Below, piece by piece: positions 1-9,808 of a DNA stretch of 64,000 bases; within the stretch, counting starts at the first letter, position 1; each line of letters begins with the position of its first letter. A program made the position numbers and the translations under genes. This DNA comes from Paraburkholderia xenovorans LB400 (GTDB taxonomy: Bacteria; Pseudomonadota; Gammaproteobacteria; Burkholderiales; Burkholderiaceae), in contig NC_007951.1 of NCBI RefSeq assembly GCF_000013645.1, positions 124,001-188,000 on the forward strand, in the 5' to 3' direction. Under the pieces are notes generated by a model. That model searched no databases, had not been told where the DNA came from, and saw nothing but the letters and a program-made list of their open reading frames with translations.

Positions 1-1350
1 GCGCTGTGCGGGTGTTTGCGTGCGCAGCATGGCGCGCGTCTGTTCGGCGGAAGCGCCGGCCGCCTCCAGCCGGTACGTGAAGCTCGCCGAGCCATCCGGT
101 TCGACCTTGATCGACAGGTCGGTGCTGCGCGTCAGGAGCGCCGTGGCGGGCGTGCGCGAGAGCACACCCTCGCCGACGAGCACGGTCGGCCGGTTCATGT
201 CGGAGGGCGGCAGAAAACCGAATTCGACATTCGACGCGGTCGAATCGGCGTACTGCTGCAAATCCGGTAGCCACGTGATGATGTGATTGATGACGCCGTA
301 CCCCGGCACGCTCGGCAGCGTGTAGATCGTGCCGCTGCTGATCAGGGCCGGCTCGTTGCGCACGCCGGCCGCGTCGAGCAACGCGCCGTAAAGCGCGACG
401 TGATCCTTGCAGTCGCCGTAGCGGTTCGCGAGGACCGCGCTCGCGCCGTGCGGCACCACCGCGCCGCGCCCGACGTTGATCGCTACATAGCGCACATTGC
501 GGCGTACCCAGTCGTACAGCGTCTTGGCTTTGTCGCGCGGCGTGCGGTCGTGCGCGGTGAGCTGTTGCGCGAGACGCGTGACGGCGGCGTCGTGCGCGCT
601 CGGGTCCGCGGCGGATTCCCGGTAGGTTGCGGCGAACGCGGCGTAGTCCGGGAAGGTCGAGACCATCAGCCGGTCGCCGTACGACACGTACGCAACCGAG
701 CCGCGCTCCAGGCGGCTGAAATGCGCCTTGTCGTAGCGATATTCGTAGCGCGTGCGGCCTTCGCGCGTCACGGGCTGCACGACGGTGAAGCCGCGCGCGT
801 CGGCATAAAGCGGCTTGCCGGCGGGCAGATCGTAGATCAGGCGGAAGTTGTGCGTGGGTGCGAGATCGGGCGGCGTGAAGTCGCTGAACTGGCCCGGCAC
901 GATCGGCTGCTTCTGCGTCTTGCGATAGGTGAGATGCACACGCGCGCCCGGTTCCACGGCGGGAAACACGATCACCTTTTCCTGAATGTCCTGAAACATC
1001 GGTGCGTCGAACGAGCGGGCTTCCTGGACGTCGCGGATCTGATCGGGCTGCACGTCGTGACGTACGCCGTCGGCGGTGATCGTGTAGGCCTCGATGATCT
1101 GCACGTCCGCCATGTTGCGGTTGAACCAGACATATTGCTGAGCGACCCGCGCGACGCCCGCTTCGTTGTTCACGAGCAGTGTCATCGAATCGAGCTTCGA
1201 ATAGGAGCCGTCCGCGTTGACGGTGAAGGTCTGCGTCTCGCCTTCGTTGGTATAGGGATCGTCCAGTCTGGCCGCGACGCTCGCCCCCGCGCCGTGGATG
1301 CCGGCAAGCCAGCCGAAGGAGGCAAGACAAACCAGGGAAGAAAGGCGCAT
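1..1350 (-). CDS. DUF3857 / transglutaminase-like domain protein (3' end cut by window edge)
   Basis: Reads leftward from ATG at 1350 and is still open at base 1, so only the first 450 residues are present. The N-terminus (MRLSSLVCLASFGWLAG) is a probable signal peptide, so the protein is likely exported. It continues into a DUF3857-like beta-rich region and then a transglutaminase-core segment with the motif NRYGDCKDHV; Cys314 is the presumptive catalytic cysteine. DUF3857 plus transglutaminase is a common architecture of large exported proteins of unknown substrate. Family assignment is fairly safe, function is not known. It is transcribed divergently from the PepSY gene, and a Fur-box-like site lies in the shared upstream region. 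Confidence 0.85.
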   Translation of the reverse strand, partial: MRLSSLVCLASFGWLAGIHGAGASVAARLDDPYTNEGETQTFTVNADGSYSKLDSMTLLVNNEAGVARVAQQYVWFNRNMADVQIIEAYTITADGVRHDVQPDQIRDVQEARSFDAPMFQDIQEKVIVFPAVEPGARVHLTYRKTQKQPIVPGQFSDFTPPDLAPTHNFRLIYDLPAGKPLYADARGFTVVQPVTREGRTRYEYRYDKAHFSRLERGSVAYVSYGDRLMVSTFPDYAAFAATYRESAADPSAHDAAVTRLAQQLTAHDRTPRDKAKTLYDWVRRNVRYVAINVGRGAVVPHGASAVLANRYGDCKDHVALYGALLDAAGVRNEPALISSGTIYTLPSVPGYGVINHIITWLPDLQQYADSTASNVEFGFLPPSDMNRPTVLVGEGVLSRTPATALLTRSTDLSIKVEPDGSASFTYRLEAAGASAEQTRAMLRTQTPAQR

Positions 1351-1463
1351 GGCAGGCTGGTATCCGGACTTAACGTTGGCGGGATCGCCAGTTAGAGTCA
1401 GGGCGCGCCGCGCCGATGTCAAGCAGATGCAGCGTGTTGCGATTGAGCAAACCACTTAATTGT

Positions 1464-1481
1464 GTAATGATATCCATTCTC
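1464..1481. promoter_or_regulatory. Putative Fur box in the divergent promoter region
   Basis: GTAATGATATCCATTCTC matches the Fur consensus core (GATAATGATAATCATTATC) at 14 of 18 aligned positions. It sits about 115 bp upstream of the transglutaminase-like gene and about 220 bp upstream of the chosen PepSY start. Iron regulation is inferred only from this match. Confidence 0.55.
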
Positions 1482-1702
1482 AATTGAAAGGCGTCGCCAG
1501 CTTTCTGTCACATTTCTCCTCTGTGACTACCAGCCAGCCTTTCAGCCGGATAACCTGGACCGCAAGCCGGGTCGTCCGGCACTCCCTTTTAGTCCTTTCC
1601 TCGAACACTGCCGGGCGAGCGTACGCGTTGTCGCCGCGTGACGGCGATGGATCAACCTGCTGCGCCTGGAGCCCGGATTTGAACGCGCCTGACTCGATCG
1701 AC

Positions 1703-2419
1703 ATGAAACCCGCCGCCGGTCACGGCACGCAATACACGGCTCACACGCGGGGGCCCGGCCGTCATCTGATGGACGACGCCGAACAGGCGGCGCGGCGTCA
1801 GCGCTCGCGGCGCGCGAATTTCATCAAGTGGCTGCGCAAGGTGCACGGCTGGGTCGGCCTGTGGGGCGCTGTGCTGGGCTTGCTGTTCGGCGCGACCGGG
1901 TTTCTGCTGAACCACCGCGGCGGCCCGTTGAAGGTCTCGTCGGGCGAGCCGCAAGTCGAGCAGATGCAGATTCCCGTCCCGCAAGAACCGCTGCGCTCGC
2001 CGGTGGAGATGGCGAAGTGGCTCACAGCCGAGTTGAAGATCGACGGCAAGCCGGGCAGAACGAAGCGCGAACCGGCGCATCCGGTGGCGTGGGGCGATCG
2101 CAGCACGATGCAGCCGGAATTCTGGCAGGTCGGCATCATGGGGCCGTCGCAAAGCGTGCAGGCCGAATACTGGGTGGGCAACGGCTTCGTCGCGGTGAAA
2201 CGCACGCAGAACTCGTTTCTCTCGACCATGAACAACCTGCACAAAGGCGTGGGACTGAGCGTCGGCTGGGTGTTGCTGATCGATACGATCGCCGGCAGCA
2301 TGATTCTGCTTTCACTGACCGGCGTGCTGCTGTGGACCGAGTTGAACAGGCGCCGCGTGGTGGGCGTCGTGCTGGTGGGCGGGTCGGTGATCGCCGCCGT
2401 GGTTTGCGGCTTGATGTAA
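1703..2419 (+). CDS. PepSY-associated transmembrane protein
   Basis: 238 residues from ATG 1703; a second in-frame ATG at 1769 would remove 22 residues and is an equally possible start. The text KWLRKVHGWVGLWGAVLGLL (residues about 43-62) is the first membrane helix typical of PepSY-associated TM proteins. A periplasmic stretch of about 140 residues follows, and then two hydrophobic segments at the C-terminus (LLIDTIAGSMILLSLTGVLL and VVGVVLVGGSVIAAVVCGLM). Such proteins often accompany siderophore uptake and ferric reduction, which fits the upstream Fur-like site, but no receptor gene is adjacent. Tail-to-tail with the cox operon; the 94 bp between shows no clear terminator. Confidence 0.8.
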   Translation: MKPAAGHGTQYTAHTRGPGRHLMDDAEQAARRQRSRRANFIKWLRKVHGWVGLWGAVLGLLFGATGFLLNHRGGPLKVSSGEPQVEQMQIPVPQEPLRSPVEMAKWLTAELKIDGKPGRTKREPAHPVAWGDRSTMQPEFWQVGIMGPSQSVQAEYWVGNGFVAVKRTQNSFLSTMNNLHKGVGLSVGWVLLIDTIAGSMILLSLTGVLLWTELNRRRVVGVVLVGGSVIAAVVCGLM

Positions 2420-2513
2420 GCGAATCGTTGCGCCGCGCTGAGTTGCTCTGACTCCGCGGTGGGCTGCGGTGCGGCGGCTGAGAACAGCGCGCCGCGCGCA
2501 GGCATGATTTCCG

Positions 2514-3536
2514 TTAAACGCTACACGCCGTTCCGCCCGAAGCGGCAATCTCCCGCGCAGCCTTGGCGCCTTCGACCTGAAGCAAGGTCGGCAGGGATAC
2601 ACCGTTCTTGGCCGCCGTCACTTCCGCAAGAATCGACACCGCGATCTCCGGCGGCGTTCTGCTGCCGATGTAAATGCCGACCGGTCCGTGCAGGCGGCCC
2701 AACTCGGTATCGTTCAGATCGAACTCCTTGAGACGCTCGCGCCGCGCCTGATTGTTCCTTCGCGAACCCAGCGCGCCGACGTAAAACGCCGGCGTTTTCA
2801 ACGCCTCCATCAGCGCAAGATCGTCGAGCTTTGGGTCGTGCGTCAAGGCGATCACCGCGCAGCGCTCGTCGAGCTTCATCTCGATCACCGTGTCGTCGGG
2901 CATGGTGCGCACGATCTTCGTGCCGGGAATGTTCCACTCTTCGGTGTATTCCTCGCGCGGATCGCACACGGTCACCTGATAATCGAGCCCGACCGCGATA
3001 TGGCACAGATAGCGCGACAGCTGCCCCGCGCCGATCACCAGCATGCGGTAGCGCGGGCCGTGAATCGTCAGCAGACGAGCGCCGTCGAAATGCACGCCGT
3101 CCGTTGCCTGCGCGTTGTCCAGCCGCGCCGTGCCGGTTGCCATATCCATTTCACGGGCCACGAGGCGCCCGTTCTCCACCGCGCCGCACAGTTCGGCGAT
3201 GCCGCTTTGCAGCGTCAACGGTTCCAGCACCAGCTGGATCGTGCCGCCGCACGGCAGGCCGAAGCGATGCGCTTCTTCCGCGGTGATGCCGTACTTGACC
3301 GCTTCGGGCAGCGTCTGCTCGATACCCCGTTGCCGCACGCGGTCGATCAGATCGTCTTCGATGCAGCCGCCCGACACCGAGCCCACCACGAGCCCGTCGT
3401 CACGCACCGCGAGCATGGCGCCCTCGGGACGCGGCGACGAGCCCCATGTCTTCACCACCGTTACCAGTAGCGCGCGATGTCCCTCTTCCAGCCACCGTGC
3501 GCTGGATTTCAGGACTTCGAGATCCACGCTGTCCAT
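2514..3536 (-). CDS. XdhC/CoxF-type molybdenum hydroxylase maturation factor
   Basis: 340 residues. The N-terminal XdhC_CoxI domain has VVKTWGSSPRPEGAMLAV, GSVSGGCIEDDLI and the conserved GLPCGGTIQL. The C-terminal half is a Rossmann-like XdhC_C domain with VIGAGQLSRYLCHIA. Family members bind molybdopterin cofactor and help sulfurate it and insert it into xanthine dehydrogenase/CO dehydrogenase-type enzymes. It is the last gene of the leftward operon, and its start overlaps the coxG end by 28 bp, which suggests translational coupling. Only one XdhC-family gene is present, whereas the classical Oligotropha cox cluster has more accessory genes. Confidence 0.9.
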   Translation of the reverse strand: MDSVDLEVLKSSARWLEEGHRALLVTVVKTWGSSPRPEGAMLAVRDDGLVVGSVSGGCIEDDLIDRVRQRGIEQTLPEAVKYGITAEEAHRFGLPCGGTIQLVLEPLTLQSGIAELCGAVENGRLVAREMDMATGTARLDNAQATDGVHFDGARLLTIHGPRYRMLVIGAGQLSRYLCHIAVGLDYQVTVCDPREEYTEEWNIPGTKIVRTMPDDTVIEMKLDERCAVIALTHDPKLDDLALMEALKTPAFYVGALGSRRNNQARRERLKEFDLNDTELGRLHGPVGIYIGSRTPPEIAVSILAEVTAAKNGVSLPTLLQVEGAKAAREIAASGGTACSV

Positions 3537-4207
3537 GATTTCTTCCTTTTGGTTGCGTCGCCGCCGGACTCACCGTCCGCAGCGTCAGTCGATGCCGTAT
3601 TGTGCGGCACTGTTTGATCGGCTGCATTTCCCCCGGCGCCCGGGGCCGCCGCGCCGTCGGCGCCACCGCCACCGCCACCGCCACCGCCACCGCCACCGCC
3701 ACCGCCACCGCCACCGCCACCGCCACCGCCACCGCCACCGCCACCGGCTTCGGCTTCGGCTTCGGCGCCGCCCAGCCGGGCGCCGAAGCGCTTGAAGAAT
3801 TCGCCGGCGATTTTACGCGCCGCGCCGTCGACGAGCCGCGAGCCGATCTGTGCGAGCTTGCCGCCGACCTGCGCATGCGCCGTATAGCTGAGCCTGGTGG
3901 CGGCCTCGCCATCGGCTTCGAGCGAAACATGCGCGTTGCCCTTGGCGAACCCTGCCGCGCCGCCCTGGCCTTCGAACACGATGCTGTACGAGTTGGGCGC
4001 GTCGATATCCGTGAGTTGCATGCGCCCTTTGAAACGCGCCTTGACCGGGCCGACCGCGGCGCTCAGTGCCACCAGATAGGCGTTCTCGCCGTCCGGATCG
4101 ATGCTTTCGCAGCCGGGGATGCAGGCGCGCAGCATGTCCGTGTCGTTCAGCGCCTCCCACGCGCTTTGCTGCGAAACGGGCAGCGTATGGGTTTCGGTCA
4201 ATTCCAT
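3509..4207 (-). CDS. coxG: CoxG-like SRPBCC protein with long poly-glycine linker
   Basis: 232 residues. Residues 1 to about 147 form a CoxG/SRPBCC domain (MELTETHTLPVSQQSAWEAL at the start, with IPGCESID and ARFKGRMQLTDID). CoxG proteins are needed for function of aerobic CO dehydrogenases and have been linked to the membrane and to quinone handling. After AEAEAEA (148-154) comes an uninterrupted run of 28 glycines (155-182), then a 50-residue polar tail ending in KRKKSWTAWISKS, a basic patch with aromatic residues that could touch the membrane (inference). The glycine tract is encoded by a perfect hexanucleotide repeat, so its length could vary in 2-residue steps without frameshift. It overlaps the coxE stop by 10 bp. 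Confidence 0.88.
   Translation of the reverse strand: MELTETHTLPVSQQSAWEALNDTDMLRACIPGCESIDPDGENAYLVALSAAVGPVKARFKGRMQLTDIDAPNSYSIVFEGQGGAAGFAKGNAHVSLEADGEAATRLSYTAHAQVGGKLAQIGSRLVDGAARKIAGEFFKRFGARLGGAEAEAEAGGGGGGGGGGGGGGGGGGGGGGGGGGGGADGAAAPGAGGNAADQTVPHNTASTDAADGESGGDATKRKKSWTAWISKS
3662..3745. repeat. Hexanucleotide microsatellite (14 units) coding Gly28 in coxG
   Basis: The + strand shows the unit CGCCAC repeated without error for 84 bp, read as alternating GGT/GGC glycine codons on the - strand. A second short hexamer run (GCTTCG three times) directly follows and codes the Ala-Glu repeats. The unit length keeps the reading frame whatever the copy number. Confidence 0.97.
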
Positions 4208-5577
4208 GAAGTCGCTCCCGCAGCCCTGGCGCCGACGCTGCGACGAGGCGCGCGCGTGAGCTGCGCGAGGTCGCGGCCGAACGCCGTCAGGCTGTCCAGA
4301 TTATGAACCGGCCGATGCGCGTCGACATACGGCAGGATGGCCTGCACGCCGCGCGCCTTCGGAGAAAAACCGCTGAAACGCAGCAGCGGATTGAGCCACA
4401 CGATACGGTGAGCGAAGCGGTGCAGGCGGGCCATCTCGGTGTCGAGCACGTCGATCGCTTCGTGATCGAGGCCGTCGGTGACGAGCAGCACCGTGGCACG
4501 TCCGGTGAGCACCCGCCGTGCCCAGCGGCGGTTGAATTCGGCGAGCGCCGCGCCGATCCGCGTGCCGCCGGACCAGTCGACCACCTGTTCGGTGAGCGCC
4601 GCCATCGCCACGTCGGGATCGCGCTCGCGCAGCGCGCGTGTCGCGTTGGTGAGGCGCGTGCCGAACAGAAACACCTGCAGGCGTTCGCGCGACTGCAGCA
4701 GCGCGTGGCAGAAATACAGCACCGCGCGCGAATAGCTGCTCATCGAACCGGAAATGTCGAGCAGCAGCACGAGCGGCGGTTTGCGTTCGACCACCGCGCG
4801 ATACTTCCACACCGTCCAGTCGCCGCCCGCGCGCACGGCATGGCGGGCACTGGCGCGCAGGTCCGCATGCGTGCCGTGCGAAGCGGCTTTCAGGCGGCGC
4901 GTCGGCTCGGTTGCGAGCGGCAGCCGCTGCCCGCGAATCAGATGACGCAGGGTGCGCCACTCATCGGCGGAAAGGGTGTCGAAATCGCGATGACGCAGGC
5001 GTTCTTCCGCGCTGAAGGTGACGTGCGCATGCAGTTCGTGCTGCCCGGTTTCCTGCGGCGCCTTGTTATGCGCTGACGGCGGCGCGCGCACGGCCAGCGC
5101 GTCGGCGAGACGGTTGTTGCGTTTGGGCGGCGGCAGGCCGTCGCGAACCTTCGGCAGAAGCAGTGCGCGGAGCTTGCCTTCCCAATCGGGATCGCGCCAG
5201 AACAGGTCGAATGCGGCGTTGAACAGATCGCGCTCGTCGGGCGCGGAAACGAGCGACGCCGCCAGCGCGGCGCGCACGTCGTCGCGGCGGCCCAGATCGA
5301 TCCAGTGCAGCGCGGCGAGCGCATCGACGGCTTGCGCGGGCGACATCGGCAAGCCGGCGCCGCGCAGCAGGCGGACAAAATGGACCACGTTGCGGGCGAG
5401 CGTGGGCGTGCCGTCGAGCGGCGTGGCTGCGCTTTTGCCCGATGAGGACGACGCCACGACTCGTCGGCCAGGCCGATCAGCGCGCGAGAGATCGCCTGAA
5501 GCGTCGCTATTGCCGGCGTCGAGCCGTGCGCTCTGGGCCGAGGCGCCGCCGTTACCTGCGTCGAATGAGTTCGCCAT
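4198..5577 (-). CDS. coxE: CoxE-like VWA-domain protein
   Basis: 459 residues from ATG 5577, chosen because it lies 6 bp after the coxD stop; a longer open frame upstream overlaps coxD and looks non-coding. The C-terminal VWA domain carries an intact MIDAS motif (LLLDISGSMS, Asp274-x-Ser-x-Ser), TRIGAAL and LLVTDGLD. The N-terminal 60 residues are low complexity. MoxR/VWA pairs such as CoxD/CoxE act as chaperone machines that help build the metal site of the hydroxylase. Cytoplasmic by appearance (no signal peptide). Confidence 0.9.
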   Translation of the reverse strand: MANSFDAGNGGASAQSARLDAGNSDASGDLSRADRPGRRVVASSSSGKSAATPLDGTPTLARNVVHFVRLLRGAGLPMSPAQAVDALAALHWIDLGRRDDVRAALAASLVSAPDERDLFNAAFDLFWRDPDWEGKLRALLLPKVRDGLPPPKRNNRLADALAVRAPPSAHNKAPQETGQHELHAHVTFSAEERLRHRDFDTLSADEWRTLRHLIRGQRLPLATEPTRRLKAASHGTHADLRASARHAVRAGGDWTVWKYRAVVERKPPLVLLLDISGSMSSYSRAVLYFCHALLQSRERLQVFLFGTRLTNATRALRERDPDVAMAALTEQVVDWSGGTRIGAALAEFNRRWARRVLTGRATVLLVTDGLDHEAIDVLDTEMARLHRFAHRIVWLNPLLRFSGFSPKARGVQAILPYVDAHRPVHNLDSLTAFGRDLAQLTRAPRRSVGARAAGATSWN

Positions 5578-5582
5578 GCCGG

Positions 5583-6470
5583 CTATCCAGGCGCCGCAAG
5601 ACAGTGCGCGATCTGCGCGGCATCGACGCGGGCCAGATCGTCCTGATACTTGAGCAGCACGCCGAGCGTGTCGTGCACGGATTGCGGGTCGAGCTCCGTC
5701 ACCGACAAGGCTTCCAGCGCGCGGCACCAGTCGATCGTTTCGGCAATGCCGGGCGCCTTGAACAGATCCATGCCGCGCAGCCGATGCACGAAATCCACCG
5801 CCCGCCGCTGCAATTCCGCCGATGTTTGCGGCGCGCGAGCGGCAACGATCTCCAGCTCGCGATCGCGTTCCGGATAGCCAATCCATTGATACAGGCAACG
5901 GCGCTTCAAGGCGTCATGCACTTCGCGCGTGCGGTTCGACGTCATCACGACGAGCGGCGGCTGCTCCGCGCGGACCGTGCCATATTCGGGAATCGATACC
6001 TGGAAGTCCGAGAGCAGTTCCAGCAGAAAGGCTTCGAACGGTTCGTCGGCGCGGTCTATCTCGTCGATCAGCAACACGCGCCGTGCGCCGGGATGATTTT
6101 CGTCCGGCATCAGCGCTTGCAGCAGTGGGCGCTTCAGCAGGAATTCGCCGCGATACAAGGTGTCGTTGTCGGGATGCTCGCCGGCGGCTTCGGCCAGACG
6201 CAGCGCCATGATCTGGCGCGGATAGTCCCATTCGTAGAGCGCGCTCGCCGTGTCGAGGCCTTCGTAACATTGCAGACGCAACATCGAGGTGCCGAGCATG
6301 CCTGCCGCTGCCTTGGCCAGCTCGGTCTTGCCGACGCCCGGCTCGCCTTCGACGAACAGCGGCCGTTCCATGCGCAGCGCGAGATACAGCGCGGTTGCCA
6401 GCTCACGGCTGGCGAAATAGCGCTGGGCGGCGAGTTGGGTGAGGGTGTCGTCGATTGAAGCGGGCTGCAT
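5583..6470 (-). CDS. coxD: CoxD-like MoxR family AAA+ ATPase
   Basis: 295 residues from ATG 6470 (upstream AGGA; an ATG at 6491 is possible). Walker A EGEPGVGKTE (residues 41-50), Walker B LLIDEID (about 133-139), sensor region VVMTSNRTREVHDALKRRC with arginine finger. MoxR-type ATPases paired with a VWA partner assist maturation; in Oligotropha CoxD is needed to form the [CuSMoO2] centre of CO dehydrogenase. It lies between coxM (126 bp gap) and coxE (5 bp gap). Confidence 0.92.
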   Translation of the reverse strand: MQPASIDDTLTQLAAQRYFASRELATALYLALRMERPLFVEGEPGVGKTELAKAAAGMLGTSMLRLQCYEGLDTASALYEWDYPRQIMALRLAEAAGEHPDNDTLYRGEFLLKRPLLQALMPDENHPGARRVLLIDEIDRADEPFEAFLLELLSDFQVSIPEYGTVRAEQPPLVVMTSNRTREVHDALKRRCLYQWIGYPERDRELEIVAARAPQTSAELQRRAVDFVHRLRGMDLFKAPGIAETIDWCRALEALSVTELDPQSVHDTLGVLLKYQDDLARVDAAQIAHCLAAPG

Positions 6471-6596
6471 GGTGGTCCTGAATCTGCGCAATGAAGCGAT
6501 GCCAATGAAGCGAGGCGTCGGCGGCGCACGTGAGCGAAGGCGGCTGACGTGCCCGCGCGGGCACGGGTCGCATCAGCCGCGAACGGCGAGGAAAAG

Positions 6597-7394
6597 CTAA
6601 GCGTTCGCCTTCGTCACCGCGCGTGCCGCCAGTACCGGAATCAGATGCGCGCGATATTCGGCGCTCGCGTGCATGTCCGTGTTCAGGTCGGCGCCCGACA
6701 CCGTCACCGCGCGGGCGGCTTCGGGCGCGAAGTTCGCCGACAACGCGCTTTCCAGCTCCGGTACACGAAACACCGACGCCGCCGCGCCCGTCACCGCAAC
6801 GCGCACGCCGCTCGCGAACTTCGCGACGAACACGCCGACCAACGCGAAGTGCGAAGCCGGATTGCGGAATTTCTCGTACGCGGCGCGCTCCGGCACCGGA
6901 AACTCAACGGCGACGATCAGTTCGTCGGGCGCCAACGCCGTCTCATACATGCCGACGAAAAAATCGCCCGACGTAATGCGCCGCCGGTCCGTGACGATAG
7001 TCGCGTCCAGCGCCATCGCCGCGGCCGGATAACAGGCGGCCGGGTCGTTGTTGGCGAGCGAGCCGCCGATCGTGCCGAGCGCGCGCACCTGGCGATCGCC
7101 GATATGCGCGGCGAGATCCGCAAGCGCCGGCGATACGCGCCGCAGTTCCGCGTGATCCGCGACATCGGCATGACACACGGCGGCGCCGATCGTCACCGTT
7201 TTTCCGTCGACCGTGATCGACTTCAGCGCGGGAATGCGCGTCACGTCGATCAGTTGTGACGGCTGCGCGAGACGCAGCCGCATGGTGGGCAAAAGGCTTT
7301 GGCCGCCGGCCAGAAACTTCGCGTCGCTGTCGGCGGTGAGGCTGGCGGCGGCCGCTTTCGGATCCGTCGCGCGTTGATACTCGAATGAATACAT
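6597..7394 (-). CDS. coxM: Molybdenum hydroxylase medium (FAD-binding) subunit
   Basis: 265 residues, normal length for CoxM/CutM. FAD-binding motifs are present: FLAGGQSLLPTM near residues 28-39 and GTIGGSLANNDPAACYPAA near 106-124. This subunit passes electrons from the 2Fe-2S subunit through FAD to the acceptor. It starts 22 bp after the coxL stop, so it is co-transcribed. Confidence 0.93.
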   Translation of the reverse strand: MYSFEYQRATDPKAAAASLTADSDAKFLAGGQSLLPTMRLRLAQPSQLIDVTRIPALKSITVDGKTVTIGAAVCHADVADHAELRRVSPALADLAAHIGDRQVRALGTIGGSLANNDPAACYPAAAMALDATIVTDRRRITSGDFFVGMYETALAPDELIVAVEFPVPERAAYEKFRNPASHFALVGVFVAKFASGVRVAVTGAAASVFRVPELESALSANFAPEAARAVTVSGADLNTDMHASAEYRAHLIPVLAARAVTKANA

Positions 7395-7416
7395 GTCGAA
7401 TGCTCCGCTCAGGATC

Positions 7417-9798
7417 TCAATGGGCTTGTTTGGCAGCGTGAATCGCGGACCACACGCGATGCGGCGTGGCCGGCATTTGCAGGTCGGTCACGCCGAGCGG
7501 CGCGAGCGCGTCGAGGATCGCGTTGATCACCGCCGGCGGCGAGCCGATCGCGCCCGCTTCGCCGCAGCCTTTCACGCCGAGCGGATTGTGCGTGCACGGC
7601 GTGCCCTTCGCGGTTTCGACGGTGAAGTCCGGCAGATCGGACGCATGCGGCATCGCGTAATCCATGTACGAGCCGGACAGCAACTGGCCGCTCTCGTTGT
7701 CGTATACGCAGCGCTCCAGCATCGCCTGGCCGATGCCCTGAGCGAGCCCGCCATGCACCTGGCCTTCGACGATCATCGGGTTGATCACGTTGCCGAAATC
7801 GTCGACCGCGGTGAACTGCTGGATCCGGCACACGCCCGTGTCCGGGTCGACTTCGATCTCGCAGATGTACGCGCCGGATGGATAGGTGAAGTTGGTCGGA
7901 TCGTAGAACGCGCTTTCTTCGAGGCCGGGTTCGAGCACGTCGAGCGGATAGTTGTGCGGCACGTACGCGGCGAGCGAAATCTCGGCAAACGCCTTGGTGC
8001 GATCGGTGCCCGCGACGCGGAATACGCCGTCCTTGAACTCGATGTCTTCCGCAGCGGCTTCGAGCAGGTGCGCGGCGATCTTCTTCGCCTTGGTTTCGAT
8101 CTTGTCGAGCGCTTTCATGATCGCCGAGCCGCCGACCGCGATGGAACGCGAGCCATACGTGCCCATGCCGAACGGAATGCGGCCGGTGTCGCCGTGGACG
8201 ATCTCGACGCTTTCCAGCGCAATGCCGAGCCGCTCGGCCACCACTTGCGCGAAGGTTGTCTCATGTCCCTGGCCGTGACTGTGCGAGCCCGTGAACACGG
8301 TGACCGATCCGGTGGGATGCACGCGAATCTGACCGACTTCGAACAGGCCGGCCCGCGCGCCCAACGCGCCCGCGATATTCGAAGGCGCGAGACCGCAGGC
8401 TTCGATGTAGCACGAATAGCCGAGGCCGCGCAGCTTGCCGTTCTTTTCGGATTCCTGTCTGCGCGCTGCGAAGCCTTTGACGTCCGCGAGTTCGAGCGAA
8501 CGCGCGAGGATCGTCTCGTAGTCGCCGGTGTCGTAGGTGAGGCCGACCGGCGTCGCGTACGGAAACTCGCGAATGAAATTGCGGCGGCGGATCTCGGCCG
8601 GATCGAGCTTCAGTTCGCGCGCGGCCGTTTCGACGAGGCGCTCCACGACATACGTCGCTTCGGGGCGGCCCGCGCCGCGATAGGCGTCGACGGGAACGGT
8701 GTTGGTGAAGACCGCTTTCACTTCCGCGTAGATCGCGGGCGTGGCGTACTGGCCGGCGAGCAGCGTGGCGTACAGAATGGTCGGCACGCTGGAGGCGAAG
8801 GTGGACAGATACGCGCCCATGTTGGCTGTTGTATGGATGCGCATGGCGAGGAACCTGCCGTCCGCGTCCAGTGCCAGTTCGGCTTTGGTCACGTGATCGC
8901 GGCCGTGCGCGTCGGAGACGAACGCTTCCGAGCGCTCGGCCGTCCACTTCACCGGACGGCGGATTTTCTTCGACGCCCAGGTCAGCGCGACGTCTTCGGC
9001 GTACAGGAAGATCTTCGATCCGAAGCCGCCGCCCACGTCCGGCGCGATCACGCGCAGTTTCGATTCCGGCAGCGACAGCACGAAGGCGGCCATCAGCAGG
9101 CGCTCCACATGCGGATTCTGGTTCGCGACGTAGAGCGTGTAGCTGTCGTCCTGCGCCGAATAGCTCGCGTTGACCGCGCGCGGTTCGATCGCGTTCGGAA
9201 TCAGCCGGTTGTTGACGATGTCGAGCGTGGTGACGTGCGCGGCTTTGGCGAAGGCGGCGTCGGTGGCGGCTTTGTCGCCGTGGCCCCAGTTGTAGCAGAC
9301 GTTGTCGGGCACTTCGTCGTGAACGGCGGGCTGGCCGGCGTCGGCTGCATGCGCGGTGTCGACTACCGCCGGCAGCACGTCGTAGTCGACTTCGATCAGT
9401 TCGGCGGCGTCTTTGGCGGCCTTGATCGAATCGGCGATGACGAGCGCGACCTGGTCGCCGACGTGGCGCACTTTCGTATGCGCGATGACCGGATGCGGCG
9501 GCTCGTTCATCGGCTTGCCGTCGGTGCTGTGGATCAGCCAGCCGCACGGCAGGCCGCCGACGTTGTCAGCGGCCATGTCCGCGCCGGTGAAGATCGCCAC
9601 CACGCCGGGCGACTGTTTGGCCGCGGTGGTGTCGATGGTGTTGATCTTCGCGTGCGCGTACGGCGAGCGCAGGAATACCGCGTAGGTTTGCTGGGGCAGG
9701 ACGATGTCGTCGGTGTACTGGCCGTTGCCGGTCAGGAAACGATAGTCTTCCTTACGTTCGACGGAGGCGCCGATCAGGTGAGTTTCGGGTGCGTTCAT
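7417..9798 (-). CDS. coxL: Molybdenum hydroxylase large (molybdopterin) subunit, form II CoxL type
   Basis: 793 residues from ATG 9798, preceded by GAGGAG at good spacing. Contains the xanthine-dehydrogenase-type N-terminal domain ([18 protein letters not shown]) and the Mo-cofactor domain (DVGGGFGSK, and C-terminal [20 protein letters not shown] with the catalytic-type glutamate). The active-site loop reads AYRGAGR (residues 372-378), which is the form II signature; form I CO dehydrogenases have AYxCSFR with a Cu-binding cysteine. Form II enzymes are widespread and many probably oxidise substrates other than CO. Substrate here is therefore unassigned. Gene order S-L-M also matches form II. 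Confidence 0.95.
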   Translation of the reverse strand: MNAPETHLIGASVERKEDYRFLTGNGQYTDDIVLPQQTYAVFLRSPYAHAKINTIDTTAAKQSPGVVAIFTGADMAADNVGGLPCGWLIHSTDGKPMNEPPHPVIAHTKVRHVGDQVALVIADSIKAAKDAAELIEVDYDVLPAVVDTAHAADAGQPAVHDEVPDNVCYNWGHGDKAATDAAFAKAAHVTTLDIVNNRLIPNAIEPRAVNASYSAQDDSYTLYVANQNPHVERLLMAAFVLSLPESKLRVIAPDVGGGFGSKIFLYAEDVALTWASKKIRRPVKWTAERSEAFVSDAHGRDHVTKAELALDADGRFLAMRIHTTANMGAYLSTFASSVPTILYATLLAGQYATPAIYAEVKAVFTNTVPVDAYRGAGRPEATYVVERLVETAARELKLDPAEIRRRNFIREFPYATPVGLTYDTGDYETILARSLELADVKGFAARRQESEKNGKLRGLGYSCYIEACGLAPSNIAGALGARAGLFEVGQIRVHPTGSVTVFTGSHSHGQGHETTFAQVVAERLGIALESVEIVHGDTGRIPFGMGTYGSRSIAVGGSAIMKALDKIETKAKKIAAHLLEAAAEDIEFKDGVFRVAGTDRTKAFAEISLAAYVPHNYPLDVLEPGLEESAFYDPTNFTYPSGAYICEIEVDPDTGVCRIQQFTAVDDFGNVINPMIVEGQVHGGLAQGIGQAMLERCVYDNESGQLLSGSYMDYAMPHASDLPDFTVETAKGTPCTHNPLGVKGCGEAGAIGSPPAVINAILDALAPLGVTDLQMPATPHRVWSAIHAAKQAH

Positions 9799-9808
9799 CG
9801 TCGGCTCC

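Noticed and set aside
4198..5898. Longer start for the CoxE-like protein (ATG near 5898)
   Set aside because: The extra 107 codons overlap coxD in another frame and read as low-complexity Arg/Ala/Gly text; ATG 5577 fits the operon spacing.
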